Source: Termitidicoccus mucosus
Lineage (GTDB): Bacteria > Verrucomicrobiota > Verrucomicrobiia > Opitutales > Opitutaceae
Direction: 5' to 3'
Assembly: GCF_038725785.1 (NCBI RefSeq)
Contig: NZ_CP109796.1
Coordinates: forward strand, 3,286,001-3,350,000
Length of the DNA stretch: 64,000 bases
Shown here piece by piece: positions 43,986 to 53,215 of this stretch (within the stretch, counting starts at the first letter, position 1; each line of letters starts with the position of its first letter). The notes beneath the pieces were generated by a model, which ran no database searches, was not told where the DNA came from, and saw nothing but the letters and a program-made list of their open reading frames with translations. Made by a program: the position numbers and the translations under genes.

Positions 43986-45107
43986 TCAATACACGCATTC
44001 CCGCCCGGCGGCGGCAAAGGCTTTCAGGTTTTCCACCGGCGCCTCGAAAAAATGGTCGGCGGCCGAACATATATAACCTCCGTCTTTCCCAAAACCCTCA
44101 AACAGCCTTTTTGTTTCCGCGCGGATTTTTTGGGGAGTGCCGGTGCCCAGCATGTTGAACTGGTCCATGCCGCCGATCATGGCGCGCTTCCCGGCAAACA
44201 CCGCCCGGACTTTCTCCGGCCCGGTGATGTTGCCGCCCACGCCCGGAGGCGAAAGCGTCTCAGATGCATCGGCCCCGTTTTTTAATAGCAAATCCAAGAT
44301 AAACATCATGCCGCCGCAAGTGTGGTAGGTGCTGCGCAGTCCGACGGCCCGCAGTGCGTCGTGCATTTGCCTGTCGTAGGGCAGGCAAAATTCCTCGTGC
44401 AGTTTCGGGGAAATCAGCGTGTCGCTCGAAGCGCCGCCGCCGGTCTCGATCAAGTCAAACTTCGCGCCCTTGAGTTGCTCCTCGATGAAGCGAAGTTTTT
44501 TGCGCATGAGCGATTGCAGCAGCGCGTGCACCCAATCCGGATTGTCCATTGCCTCGACGATCAATTCCTCGGCCTCCATCAGGTAGCAGGCGTGCTGCCA
44601 GCAACCGGCCTGGCCACCCCAGACGTGGCCGCGCAGGATGCCGGCGTCGCCGACCCGGTCGTATTCTTTTGATATGGCGGCATGGTTGAGCTTGGTGACC
44701 GGCATGTATTTGTCGATCAACTCGAGGTCCTCCGGCTTTTTTATAAGATACTCGGTGGTCCAGGTGGTCATGCGGTTGCCGCCGCGCTTTTGGGTAAGCG
44801 TGCCGCCGGGTGTATGGATGGTGTGGTGATAGAGTCGGTCGTCGGGGTCAGTGCGCACGACCTCGACCTCCTCCCTCCACTCGGGACTTTGCGCGACCTG
44901 CCGCCCGATGGCGGGATTCCAGTCGTCGCAGCTCCGCTCCGCATATTGTATGGAGGCATCGAGATCGGTCTGTTTGAACGCCTCAAGGGCATCCGCCCCG
45001 CGCATGGCAGTATCGAGGTGATATTTCTGCCACTGGTGCACAGTCACAGGCAGACGGTCGGGTTTTTCCAAAGCCAGCGCCCGAAGCATGCGTTCTTTTG
45101 AGGTCAT
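43986..45107 (-). CDS. URO-D-like protein 3, methyltransferase-type
   Basis: 373 residues, opening TSKERMLRALALEKPDRLPV, the standard superfamily start. The barrel has YHTCGGMMFILDLLLKNGAD with the H-x-C pair of Zn-dependent corrinoid-type methyltransferases, and the later position is ICSAADHFFEAPVENL, so His may be the third ligand. Last gene of the symporter-mannosidase operon, convergent with gntR. Being the third such protein in 35 kb of sugar genes, it is probably a catabolic enzyme rather than part of heme synthesis; the substrate is unknown. Confidence 0.75.
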   Translation of the reverse strand: MTSKERMLRALALEKPDRLPVTVHQWQKYHLDTAMRGADALEAFKQTDLDASIQYAERSCDDWNPAIGRQVAQSPEWREEVEVVRTDPDDRLYHHTIHTPGGTLTQKRGGNRMTTWTTEYLIKKPEDLELIDKYMPVTKLNHAAISKEYDRVGDAGILRGHVWGGQAGCWQHACYLMEAEELIVEAMDNPDWVHALLQSLMRKKLRFIEEQLKGAKFDLIETGGGASSDTLISPKLHEEFCLPYDRQMHDALRAVGLRSTYHTCGGMMFILDLLLKNGADASETLSPPGVGGNITGPEKVRAVFAGKRAMIGGMDQFNMLGTGTPQKIRAETKRLFEGFGKDGGYICSAADHFFEAPVENLKAFAAAGRECVY

Positions 45108-45169
45108 GGTATTATGAAAAGGTTGGATTATTATTGTTGTTCTTCGAGGATCTTGATCGCGAGCTGCCC

Positions 45170-45763
45170 TCAGCGGACGGACTCGGAGAGCAGGTGAATA
45201 GCGGCAGACTCGTCCTCCTCAATACCAGGGAAGCGACCGATCGCGGGATCGAGGAATATGTTGTCATTCACATCATCATTGGCAGTGCTGACCTCTCCGA
45301 TGATACATTCGGCGCTCACAGGCCCAAAAGCATGCCAGATGCCCGGTGTGAGCGTGACACGGTGGCCGGCGGGAAGAACAAGAAGCCGCCCGGCGGGAAT
45401 GGACACAGGGACACCATTGATGGCAAGCCTGAGCGGCGCATCTCCCGGCGTGTGCGCATCCGTGCCGGCAGGGGGACGAACCGCATGAAGGGCAAGAGCG
45501 AGTTCGCCGACGCGGCAGATGATATCCTCCTTTTTCTTTGCGTGCGTATGGCATGGTGCCATCTGCCCGCGCCATGCGTACATGAGTTTCTCGCAATACT
45601 CGGGTTCGGCGGCAAGATTTACCAAAGTGAGTCCGCACTGGTCAAAATTACCCAACCCGAAGTCAGTGATATCCCATTGAGGTGCGGGAGGGAGCGCCCA
45701 ATGATGGCGCGTAAAGCACGCGAGAGCTTTGCGATAGGCAAGGTTTATAATGGAGCGTTTCAT
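45170..45763 (-). CDS. D-lyxose ketol-isomerase family protein (D-lyxose/D-mannose isomerase)
   Basis: 197-residue cupin-fold isomerase that interconverts D-lyxose and D-xylulose and often D-mannose and D-fructose. The metal site H-x-H-x(4)-E is CHTHAKKKEDII with His72, His74 and Glu79; a further His is in GIWHAFGP. WDITDFGLGNF matches the family. Placed directly downstream of an alpha-mannosidase gene (11 bp gap), so the natural reaction here is probably mannose to fructose. Leader is AT-rich without a Shine-Dalgarno sequence. Confidence 0.8.
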   Translation of the reverse strand: MKRSIINLAYRKALACFTRHHWALPPAPQWDITDFGLGNFDQCGLTLVNLAAEPEYCEKLMYAWRGQMAPCHTHAKKKEDIICRVGELALALHAVRPPAGTDAHTPGDAPLRLAINGVPVSIPAGRLLVLPAGHRVTLTPGIWHAFGPVSAECIIGEVSTANDDVNDNIFLDPAIGRFPGIEEDESAAIHLLSESVR

Positions 45764-45774
45764 TATATGGAAAA

Positions 45775-48700
45775 TTATATATTATGCGACACGCCATCCC
45801 GCTCGCGGCGCAGCCCGAGGCTGATGAATGAGAAGGGGCCGATTTCAACTTCACCGCCGGCGGGAAACGGTTTGTCAGCAGCCCCCGGCAACGCTTTTTC
45901 CAATATTGAAAGATGCCAGCCCGCCGGCGCCGCGATATGCGCCGTGCCGCGCCGTCCCATGCTTTCGTGCAGGCGCAGCACCCAGTTGTCTGCATCGACC
46001 GGCACGGCCCAGAGCGGCGCCATCGACGGCATGCCTTCGATGGCCGGCATGACGGCGGCATCCCGATTGCCGGATGCCACGCGCAGCGGCTCCGCAAAAA
46101 CCGTCTCCGCGAGCGCCGCGGGATAAGCTTCGCGCGGCGAGTCCGCTGCGAGCCGCCCGAGCGCAAGGCGGATGGCATGCCGTCCGAGGTCGCTCCACGG
46201 GCAGCGCTCGGGACCGCTGCGAAACGCGGGAGGAAACGCCGTCGTGGCCGTGACCTTGGCCGATTTCAATAGGCTCACGCCGATGATGCCGTCGCGCGCC
46301 GAAAACCCATATTTCGCCTCCGCCAGCAAAAACGCACCCTCCTGCCGCCCGTCATCGGCGGCCATGACCCAGCGATTCGCGGGCACCTCCCACTGCGCCG
46401 ATTGCTGCGGGTCACCCGGTTGCTGCAAACGCCACTCGCCGCCAAAGGCCGCGCCAAACAGCGCCGTCTGGCCGCGAAACGGCGTCGGCGCCTCGAAGCG
46501 CAGCAGGCTTTCCGGTTCGCGCCAGTCCACCTTCAACTCGACCTCCAGCGCGACACCGCCCGCGCGCAAACGCCACAGCACGTCCACCGTCGATTCGCCG
46601 CGCGACCAGCGTTGCGCGAGGCCGGCCCAGCCCGGACCGCTTTCGATCCGGCCCGCGTCGCGAAGCGCCAGCGGCCTGCCGGTGTCGAGCGCCTGCCGGT
46701 CGATTTCCCAAGCCTCCAAATCATACGGCACGTCGCGATATGCGATGAGCCGCGGCGCGCCCGCTAGCGCGTCGGCGCCGTTGACCGACAGACGCGCGAG
46801 CAGGCCGCGCCGGTCGAAACGCGCCTCGACGATGCCGTTGGACAACCGGTTCTTTTCCGCGACAAGCGCGGGAGCGGACTCGGCCGCGCGTGTAGTTGAA
46901 TTTTCACTACACGCCAGCGGCGGCAGCGTGACGAGCCGCCCGTTTTTGCCGCCTTGCCAGGCTTGCAGCGGGAGCGGCAGCGGGTTGAAGAGCGTCTCGT
47001 TTTGTTTCGCGGACGTTTTTTCGCCACTGGCGCCGGCGCGTTTCGCGAGCGTGTCCCGCGCGTCCTGCAACACCTCTTTTTCAAGCCGCTTGAGCTCGGG
47101 GACAATCTCCTCGTAAACCTCGTGAACCGAGCTGCCCGGCAGGCAGTCGTGGAATTGCGCGAACACGAGCCGCGCCCAGAAACGCGCGTCCACCGGACCC
47201 GCGCCCGCGGCGCAACGCGCCGCCTCCGCCGTCTGCAACGCGCGCTCGAGCCTCCGGTAAACCTCCTTGACCTCCGCCTGCGTCGTGTAGGTGCCGCGAT
47301 GCGCCTCCAGAGAAATCTCGCCGCGCCAGACCGGCAGCCGGTCGCGCACTTTTTCCAAGCGCGCATAAAACTCGTCGATGCGCCCCCAGCGCGCCGCGGG
47401 CTGGTTGCGCAAGTCCGCCTGCCGCCGCACGCGTTCGATGATGTCCGCGGTCGGCCCGCCGCCGCCGTCGCCCCAGCCACTCGGCAACAGAAATTCATCG
47501 TGCACGTCGGCCTGGCTGTTGGCCTCGCTTTCGAGACGCAGGTTTTTCGGCCGCGCCGGATTATTATAGCCGATGGCGCGCGAGACGTGCGCGAGCACCT
47601 CGGCGCCGTCGTTTCCGCGCCAGACAAAACTCGAATGCGGAAATTTGTTGATCATGCGCCAAACGAGTTTGTTCGTGAAAAACCAGGACACGTCCGCCAG
47701 TTGCATGAGCCGCGGCAGACAGCCGCTGAAGCCAAACGCATCCGGCAGCCAGAGCACGGGCGACGGTGCGCCCTGGAGCGTCTTGAACCGTTCCTGTCCG
47801 ATCAATAAACTGCGCAAAATCGCCTCGCCGCATGGCATCAGCGTGTCCGATTCCACATACATCGCACCGGTCGCCTCCCAGCGCCCGCCCGCGATCTGGC
47901 GGCGCACCTGCGTCATCAGCCCGGGCGCGCGCCGTTCCACCGCCTCGTAACTGGCCGGTTGCGAGTAGCCAAAATGAAATTCCGGATAACGGTCCAGCAA
48001 CGTGCGCACGGTCGCGAAGGTGCGCACCGCCTTCTGCTCGCCAGTCGCCTCGGGCCACAACCACACGAGGTCGATGTGCGCGTGGCCCGTGAGCACCGCT
48101 TTGCAGACATCCCCGCTTTCGCGCAGGCGCCGGTAGATTTTCTTAAGCTCGCGTCGAAGCGCCGCCGCTCCCTGGTCGTGATACACGCTCACCGCGTCAT
48201 CCAGCTCGCGCATCACCGCGCGCAGCAACGGCGACACGCGGTCGAGCGTCGGGCGCCAGCGATTCGCGAGCCCCGTGCCCACGCCATCGGGCAAAAACGC
48301 CGACGACGCGCTGTCCATCTCGGGCCAGTTGCGGAAGCCCGCAACCAGTTGCTCGGCCTCGGCGGGAAGCGCGCGGCGGATCTCCTCCTCCAGCCAGTCG
48401 GTCAAAACCTCCAGGTCGAAATACGCCAGCCACGCATCTTCGTTTTTCCGCACCAGCCGCGCGTGATTGAGAATCGAGCCCACCGGGCCGATGCCCTTCG
48501 CCGCCGCGTGCCAGATGCCCGACTGGCAGAAGATGCTCTCCAGCCAGACTTCGCCCGCGCCCTTCGGCCACGGCCACTGGCGGTGCGTGGCGTCGAATCC
48601 GAACAGCGGGCTGCCGTCGAGCCACGCCGTCGCCTCCGCGTTGTCGTCCCAGTGCAAATGGTCGTCCGGGCGCGGGGTGTATCCATCCGGCAATGACACA

Positions 48701-48933
48701 CGGAACCACGTCGTCGAAAACCCCGGCGCCTTCCACGCCGACGGCACCGCGACCGGGCTGAGCGCGGACTGCCGCGCCTTCTCGAAGGGGAAACCGCCCG
48801 CGACGGGGCGCGTCCGCCGCACTTCGAGCGGCACGGGGTCGCGCCACACCGAAAGCGCAAGGCGCGTCAGCGCGCGGCGGAGCCGCGGGAAAAGCAACTG
48901 GGGGAAATAAAGCAGCCGGGAGTTTGTGGACAT
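45775..48933 (-). CDS. Alpha-mannosidase, glycoside hydrolase family 38
   Basis: Retaining exo-alpha-mannosidase of 1052 residues. The GH38 Zn motif H-x-D is in GHAHIDLVWLW (about 283-293). The catalytic nucleophile is the Asp of LWLPDAFGFSGCLP (about 395), and FAQFHDCLPGSSVHEVYEE provides the conserved H-D block. An N-terminal beta domain (about 40-170) and C-terminal beta-sandwich domains complete the usual GH38 layout. No signal peptide is evident, so it probably acts on mannosides already imported by the nearby symporter. Family length is about 1000, so it looks intact. It sits between the beta-propeller gene and the isomerase gene. Confidence 0.9.
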   Translation of the reverse strand: MSTNSRLLYFPQLLFPRLRRALTRLALSVWRDPVPLEVRRTRPVAGGFPFEKARQSALSPVAVPSAWKAPGFSTTWFRVSLPDGYTPRPDDHLHWDDNAEATAWLDGSPLFGFDATHRQWPWPKGAGEVWLESIFCQSGIWHAAAKGIGPVGSILNHARLVRKNEDAWLAYFDLEVLTDWLEEEIRRALPAEAEQLVAGFRNWPEMDSASSAFLPDGVGTGLANRWRPTLDRVSPLLRAVMRELDDAVSVYHDQGAAALRRELKKIYRRLRESGDVCKAVLTGHAHIDLVWLWPEATGEQKAVRTFATVRTLLDRYPEFHFGYSQPASYEAVERRAPGLMTQVRRQIAGGRWEATGAMYVESDTLMPCGEAILRSLLIGQERFKTLQGAPSPVLWLPDAFGFSGCLPRLMQLADVSWFFTNKLVWRMINKFPHSSFVWRGNDGAEVLAHVSRAIGYNNPARPKNLRLESEANSQADVHDEFLLPSGWGDGGGGPTADIIERVRRQADLRNQPAARWGRIDEFYARLEKVRDRLPVWRGEISLEAHRGTYTTQAEVKEVYRRLERALQTAEAARCAAGAGPVDARFWARLVFAQFHDCLPGSSVHEVYEEIVPELKRLEKEVLQDARDTLAKRAGASGEKTSAKQNETLFNPLPLPLQAWQGGKNGRLVTLPPLACSENSTTRAAESAPALVAEKNRLSNGIVEARFDRRGLLARLSVNGADALAGAPRLIAYRDVPYDLEAWEIDRQALDTGRPLALRDAGRIESGPGWAGLAQRWSRGESTVDVLWRLRAGGVALEVELKVDWREPESLLRFEAPTPFRGQTALFGAAFGGEWRLQQPGDPQQSAQWEVPANRWVMAADDGRQEGAFLLAEAKYGFSARDGIIGVSLLKSAKVTATTAFPPAFRSGPERCPWSDLGRHAIRLALGRLAADSPREAYPAALAETVFAEPLRVASGNRDAAVMPAIEGMPSMAPLWAVPVDADNWVLRLHESMGRRGTAHIAAPAGWHLSILEKALPGAADKPFPAGGEVEIGPFSFISLGLRRERDGVSHNI

Positions 48934-48957
48934 GGCGATGATTGGATCGGGAATATA

Positions 48958-50172
48958 TTAATTGCGGGTCGCGGTCAGCGCCGCGGACTGGCCGGGAATC
49001 TCGATGGTCAGGCCGGAGTCGCTCCACGCGCCCTCCTTGAGCTGGAACACGCGCAGGTTGCCCTCACCGAACTGGCCGGCCACGAGCGTGCGGCTGTCGG
49101 CGGTGAACGCCGCGCCCTGGAGGACATTCTTCAGATCAAGCGACTGCTCCCTTTTGATGGCGCCATCCTTGTTGACCGAGTATATATATACGCGCGACGG
49201 CTGGCCGAACCAGAGATTGTTTTTGATGAGCATATTGGCTCCGTCGAAGCACGTGACCGCCACCCAGCGGCCGTCCGGTGATATAAAAACACCCTCCGGC
49301 GTGCGTCCGGTCGGAATGGTTTCCCGTATCCGCCATGCCCCGTCATGCTCTTCCAGCACGCACATGACATCATCAACCGTGCAGCCCACCAGCGCCCGTT
49401 TCCCGTCCGGGAGAAAACCGATGTGATAGGCGCCGCGCGGCAGTTGCAGCCGCTGCTTCTCCACCAGCGCGCCGTCCGCTTCCACTCTCAGCACCAGAAG
49501 CGTGGCCGTGGTGTGCAAAGTCGCAAAGGCGGTGCGCTCATCAGGCGATAATTCAATGTCCGAAAGCGAGTCCGCACCCGTGGCAAAAGTCCATTTGCCC
49601 TTCACCTGCATTCCGTCATCGCGCAAGCCGACCAGCCCCACCGCCCCCTCGGCGCGCAACGCCACCCAGGCCCGCTTCGCATCGCGGGAAAACGCGATGC
49701 CCGAGACCTGCGCGCCGACTTCGATCTCCCCCGCCCGCGCCCATCCATTTGCGCCTGGGCGCAGCCGTGTGACCCGCGAATCCGTTCGCAGTTTCCCCGC
49801 GTCGTCCGGATCGGGCTGCATCGCCGCCGACACGAGGATCTCCCCTCCGTCCGCGCTCACCGCCACGCAGGACGGCGGGCCGATGACGCTGCACGGCACG
49901 CCTTCCACATGCCACGCGCGCACCGGAGAGGCCGAAAAGTCCACCACCGTCACACCGCCGGGCCGGGCACCGGGGCGCACAAACATGTTTCCCGCGTAGC
50001 CGCTGGCCTGGTCGTTGGCGGAAACCACCAGCATGCGCGCGGGCGCGGCGGCGCACCAGGGCGCGCACACGAGCAGGATGGTGGCGGCGAAATGCTTTAA
50101 TCGGCGCGACGCATGCGCGGATGAGGATGCGCGCGTATATGTGTCGATTATGGTCTTGCACTCCTTCCTCAT
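48958..50172 (-). CDS. Secreted beta-propeller protein (lactonase-like)
   Basis: 404 residues from ATG 50172; the frame stays open further upstream but that part lies inside the symporter gene. The ATG overlaps the symporter stop (ATGA). A signal peptide (RLKHFAATILLVCAPWCAAA) precedes a propeller of short repeats: SCVAVSADGGEILVSAAM, GIAFSRDAKRAWVAL, DIELSPDERTAFATLH, HIGFLPDGKRALVG, GVFISPDGRWVAVT, GAAFTADSRTLVAGQF. Such folds occur in 6-phosphogluconolactonase-like and YVTN proteins. No catalytic residue set can be assigned, so the role could be lactone hydrolysis or binding. Confidence 0.75.
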   Translation of the reverse strand: MRKECKTIIDTYTRASSSAHASRRLKHFAATILLVCAPWCAAAPARMLVVSANDQASGYAGNMFVRPGARPGGVTVVDFSASPVRAWHVEGVPCSVIGPPSCVAVSADGGEILVSAAMQPDPDDAGKLRTDSRVTRLRPGANGWARAGEIEVGAQVSGIAFSRDAKRAWVALRAEGAVGLVGLRDDGMQVKGKWTFATGADSLSDIELSPDERTAFATLHTTATLLVLRVEADGALVEKQRLQLPRGAYHIGFLPDGKRALVGCTVDDVMCVLEEHDGAWRIRETIPTGRTPEGVFISPDGRWVAVTCFDGANMLIKNNLWFGQPSRVYIYSVNKDGAIKREQSLDLKNVLQGAAFTADSRTLVAGQFGEGNLRVFQLKEGAWSDSGLTIEIPGQSAALTATRN

Positions 50173-51731
50173 GGTTTTGCGGTTTGTGTTTGCACATCCG
50201 CGGTCGCGTCCGCGGCGGGATTTTTCACGGGTGGCATGAATTTGTTGAACACAATCGCGAACGTCGGCAGCCCCAAGTTCGACAAGACTGGAATCCAGAA
50301 CGGATCGGGCGCCCACGCCATCCACTTCCACGTGTGCGCCGCGAACCAGACCAGCACAATGCCCACCGTGCAAGCCGCCGCGCACAACGAGGCCCGCGCG
50401 CTGATGCGATGCCCGAAAAAGCCGATGAGAAACAAGCCGAACAACCCGGCGGAAAACAGCATCTGCCCCGTCGCCTGCAAATCCTGCAAAGTCTGGGTGC
50501 GCAACACGTGGATGAGCAGCGCCAGCACGATCATGATCACGCCGAGCGCCCGCGTGGTGGCGCGCCCCAGCTTCAACTCGTCCCGCGCCTCCGCCGGACC
50601 GCGGAAAAACCGGTGATGAAAATCCCCCGCCCATGTCACCGCGCACGCATTCAGGATGGGGGCGAGCGTGCTCAGCGCGGCCATCAGGATCGCGCCCAGC
50701 ACGAGTCCCGTGACCGCGGGCGGCAGTTGCGACGCCATGAAATACGGGACGATTTTCTCCGGGGCCGACACCGTGAACTCCGCGACCACCGGGTCCGGGT
50801 TCACCTTGTAATAAGTCCAGAGCGTGGTGCCGAGGAAGTTGAAATACAGCCATACCGGCACCACCGTGACCGCGCCGATTGCCACGGCGATGCGCGCCTG
50901 CCGCATGTTCTTCGGCGCGCGGTAGCGCTGGATGAAATCCTGCCGCGTGGAGTAGTCGGAGGCATTATAGAAAAGCGACGCGAGCACCATCACCCACACC
51001 GTCTTTTCGACAAAAGTAAACTCAAACGAACCAAGCGACATCTTCCCCGCCGGCACCGCCAAGTCCACGACCGTGCCCAATCCCCCGGGAATCGCATACA
51101 AGACCACCGGCACCATGATCACCGCGCCCATCACCAAAACGATGGCCTGAAAAAACTCGGTCCACACCACCGCCTCGAAACCGCCCATCATCGAATAAAG
51201 CGTCGCGGCGATTCCCAATATCAACATCAGCCAGATGGCCGGAATGCCAAAAAACACCTCCAGCGACAGGCAGGTCACGTAAAGCACCACGCCGAGCCGG
51301 AGGACATTGAACAACAAAAAACCGCCGGCCGCGTAAACCCGGGCCCACGCGCCGAAACGCTGCTCAAGAAAAGCGTAGCCGCTGGGCGTGGACGCCTTGC
51401 GAAAAAACGGGATCAACACCACGATGGCAAACACCGCCATGATGAGAAAACTGAAGCTCGGCACCACCCAGCGGTAATCCTCCTTGAAGCTGAAGCCGGG
51501 AATCGCGAGGAAAGTCATCGCGCTGATCATCGAGGCGCTGATGGAAATGCCGACCAGCCAGCCGGGCATGTCGCCGCCGCCCAAAAAATAAGACTTCGCG
51601 TTCTTTTGGCGCCGGGAGAAATATTGTCCTATGCCAAGGGAGACCACGAGGCATATCGACAGGATGGCGAGGTATATAATCCGCGTGCCCATCGACAGCG
51701 GAGCCATGGCGAGAATATTATCAGAAAGCAT
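50169..51731 (-). CDS. Sodium:solute symporter (SSS family)
   Basis: 520-residue inner-membrane Na+-coupled importer with about 13 hydrophobic helices. Family markers are SYFLGGGDMPGWLVGISISASMISAMTF near the N-terminus (the helix-1 sodium site), GYAFLEQRFG, and ALSTLAPILNACAVTW in the helix-8 region, whose small/hydroxyl residues form the sodium site. Members carry sugars, sialic acids, proline or pantothenate; the mannosidase and isomerase downstream favour a sugar or small oligosaccharide. First gene of the operon. ATG 51731 has an AGGA four bases upstream, one of the few Shine-Dalgarno-like leaders in this locus. Confidence 0.9.
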   Translation of the reverse strand: MLSDNILAMAPLSMGTRIIYLAILSICLVVSLGIGQYFSRRQKNAKSYFLGGGDMPGWLVGISISASMISAMTFLAIPGFSFKEDYRWVVPSFSFLIMAVFAIVVLIPFFRKASTPSGYAFLEQRFGAWARVYAAGGFLLFNVLRLGVVLYVTCLSLEVFFGIPAIWLMLILGIAATLYSMMGGFEAVVWTEFFQAIVLVMGAVIMVPVVLYAIPGGLGTVVDLAVPAGKMSLGSFEFTFVEKTVWVMVLASLFYNASDYSTRQDFIQRYRAPKNMRQARIAVAIGAVTVVPVWLYFNFLGTTLWTYYKVNPDPVVAEFTVSAPEKIVPYFMASQLPPAVTGLVLGAILMAALSTLAPILNACAVTWAGDFHHRFFRGPAEARDELKLGRATTRALGVIMIVLALLIHVLRTQTLQDLQATGQMLFSAGLFGLFLIGFFGHRISARASLCAAACTVGIVLVWFAAHTWKWMAWAPDPFWIPVLSNLGLPTFAIVFNKFMPPVKNPAADATADVQTQTAKP

Positions 51732-51797
51732 GAATCCTTGGAGTAGTGTTTATTGTTTTAGTGGGAAAATGACTGGGGGACTTTGTCATGCGTATCC

Positions 51798-51825
51798 GGC
51801 ACAGCCGGGTATTGAACCCGGTGCC
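51798..51825 (-). other. Hairpin with a tRNA T-arm-like loop in the symporter leader
   Basis: On the minus strand CCGGG-TTCAATA-CCCGG forms a 5-bp stem with a loop matching the T-arm consensus (GTTC-A-A). A flanking GGCAC/GTGCC pair extends it. I could not find matching acceptor, D or anticodon arms, so it is not an intact tRNA. It lies 67-94 bases upstream of the symporter ATG and could be part of a structured leader or a tRNA fragment. Confidence 0.35.
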
Positions 51826-52232
51826 TGTAACGTGTCGGACTCCGCCCGCATTGCAGGATAGCTTCGGTGCAAACCCGCCAAACAACCAACCATGTGGAGA
51901 AACGTGCGTCCTCTCGTTGGCCGAATCAGCCGAGCCGGGTGCCGGACTTCCGGAAGTCTGCCATGCGCAATTTTCATGCAACTAATTGTTGGCGATGTAA
52001 ATATGACAATCATGCTCAAAAAATACCATGCCAACGACTCGAACTCTCCATAGGTGCCCTCTCGCAGGGCCTGGTGCCGCTCGTCAGGGGGGGTGATGTG
52101 CTCCTTTTGGGGTTTGCCAGCCTCTGAGTTCATGCAATTTAATTCTCTCAAATAAAACGGTTTAAGGGGACCATCAAAATGGCATGCGGGATTTCGAATA
52201 GGGGTAAAAAATTAAGACGGACAGCAATAACT

Positions 52233-52244
52233 CTGTTATAACAG
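52233..52244. promoter_or_regulatory. Candidate operator CTGTTATAACAG upstream of the symporter operon
   Basis: A perfect 12-bp palindrome whose 10-bp core is identical to the site at 43037-43046. It lies about 500 bp upstream of the symporter start, so if it controls that operon the transcript has a long leader. Same-regulon control by the GntR protein is inferred from the shared core. Confidence 0.4.
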
Positions 52245-52413
52245 GCAATGTCAATCCCTTTTTCTTCCTCATTTCAAGGTCCCCTTGGCTGAACGCCTAG
52301 CACTTGGTTTTGGGCTGGCCTGACTCCTGGTGGCATGCATATGCACGGGTTCAGCCTGAATCGGCCTGAATGATCATGCTGTATTTGCGCGGCCTGAATG
52401 GATAACCAAGGAT

Positions 52414-52448
52414 GCCCGGGAAAACCTATTCCCGGGCATTCTGTTTTA
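52414..52448 (+). terminator. Possible intrinsic terminator
   Basis: ATGCCCGGGA (52414-52423) and its exact complement (52432-52441) form a 10-bp stem with an 8-base loop, followed by CTGTTTT. The stem is GC-rich and the T-run weak but present. No gene precedes it on the plus strand, so it may end a non-coding transcript starting somewhere in 52140-52400, or be a repeat. Confidence 0.4.
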
Positions 52449-53215
52449 TGGAATATGAGCTTTGGCGGAGCATGAAGGACCCTGCCAGCCATTTGGAACG
52501 GGGTTCTCAACTGATGGAAATATGGATTTGTGACCAAGGGCAGGAATCCAAATTCCCCGGCTGCATTTTCATAGATCCATCAGACCAAAAAATAGTTACA
52601 GGCATTCAGCTCGGATTATTGCGAAAACCATTAAGCACCCGGGCGGGCATCACGAAGCTTCATTCCGGATTCAGCACATGATAATTATGCATTATTTTAT
52701 TATATTGTGAATATTCTATCAATACATGGTTACATCTTGCAAAATTCACGGATAATGCGTGCGACTAACATTTCGCGTCTGGAAATAACCACAATGCAAA
52801 CAAGGGAAATATCTCTCGCTCCATGATCACAGCCACAGGAACACTATTCGCATCGCGTCCCCATGGCATGGTCGTGAACGGGCCCTTCAATGCGCCCAGG
52901 CAGGAAATCAAGGTGGAATAGGCGGCTATTCCCCATTATTATAAATAACTTGGAGAAAAACCTTCATGCCAGCAAGCCAGCCATTATTCGCCACAAATGC
53001 AATCACATATCGTAATGTTGGCATTAAATACAATGTATTCCATCGCATCAGACACATGACTTGCATATATATGGCAGATATTGCCCGCAGCCAATTATTC
53101 CCATAGCAGCTTGCTGCCAATAAGTTGAATTTATAATAATCTAAAGGAAGCCAAAAGGCAGGTGCGCCTGAGTTTTGTTCACAAGTTCTTGGATTAAAAC
53201 CCTCTTCCTCGCCAA

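Larger units (their letters stand above)
51732..53215. other. 1.5-kb region without a convincing gene between divergent operons
   Basis: Lower GC than the flanks. It holds the upstream regions of the minus-strand symporter operon and the plus-strand bcs operon. Visible elements are a T-arm-like hairpin (51798-51825), a palindrome shared with 43037 (52233-52244), and a strong hairpin followed by Ts (52414-52448). A minus-strand frame from ATG 52133 to 51786 (115 codons, opening MNSEAGKPQKEHITPPDER) has a hydrophobic stretch but becomes low-quality sequence after about codon 60; it may be a small gene or a remnant. The stretch 52700-53200 is AT-rich and shows nothing I can name. Confidence 0.5.

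Noticed and set aside
50173-50853. Upstream extension of the beta-propeller frame to 631 codons
   Set aside because: That part lies within the symporter gene. The ATG at 50172, just before a signal peptide and overlapping the symporter stop, is the better start.
51786-51870. tRNA gene on the minus strand
   Set aside because: Only the T-arm fits. I could not pair acceptor, D and anticodon arms and no CCA end follows.
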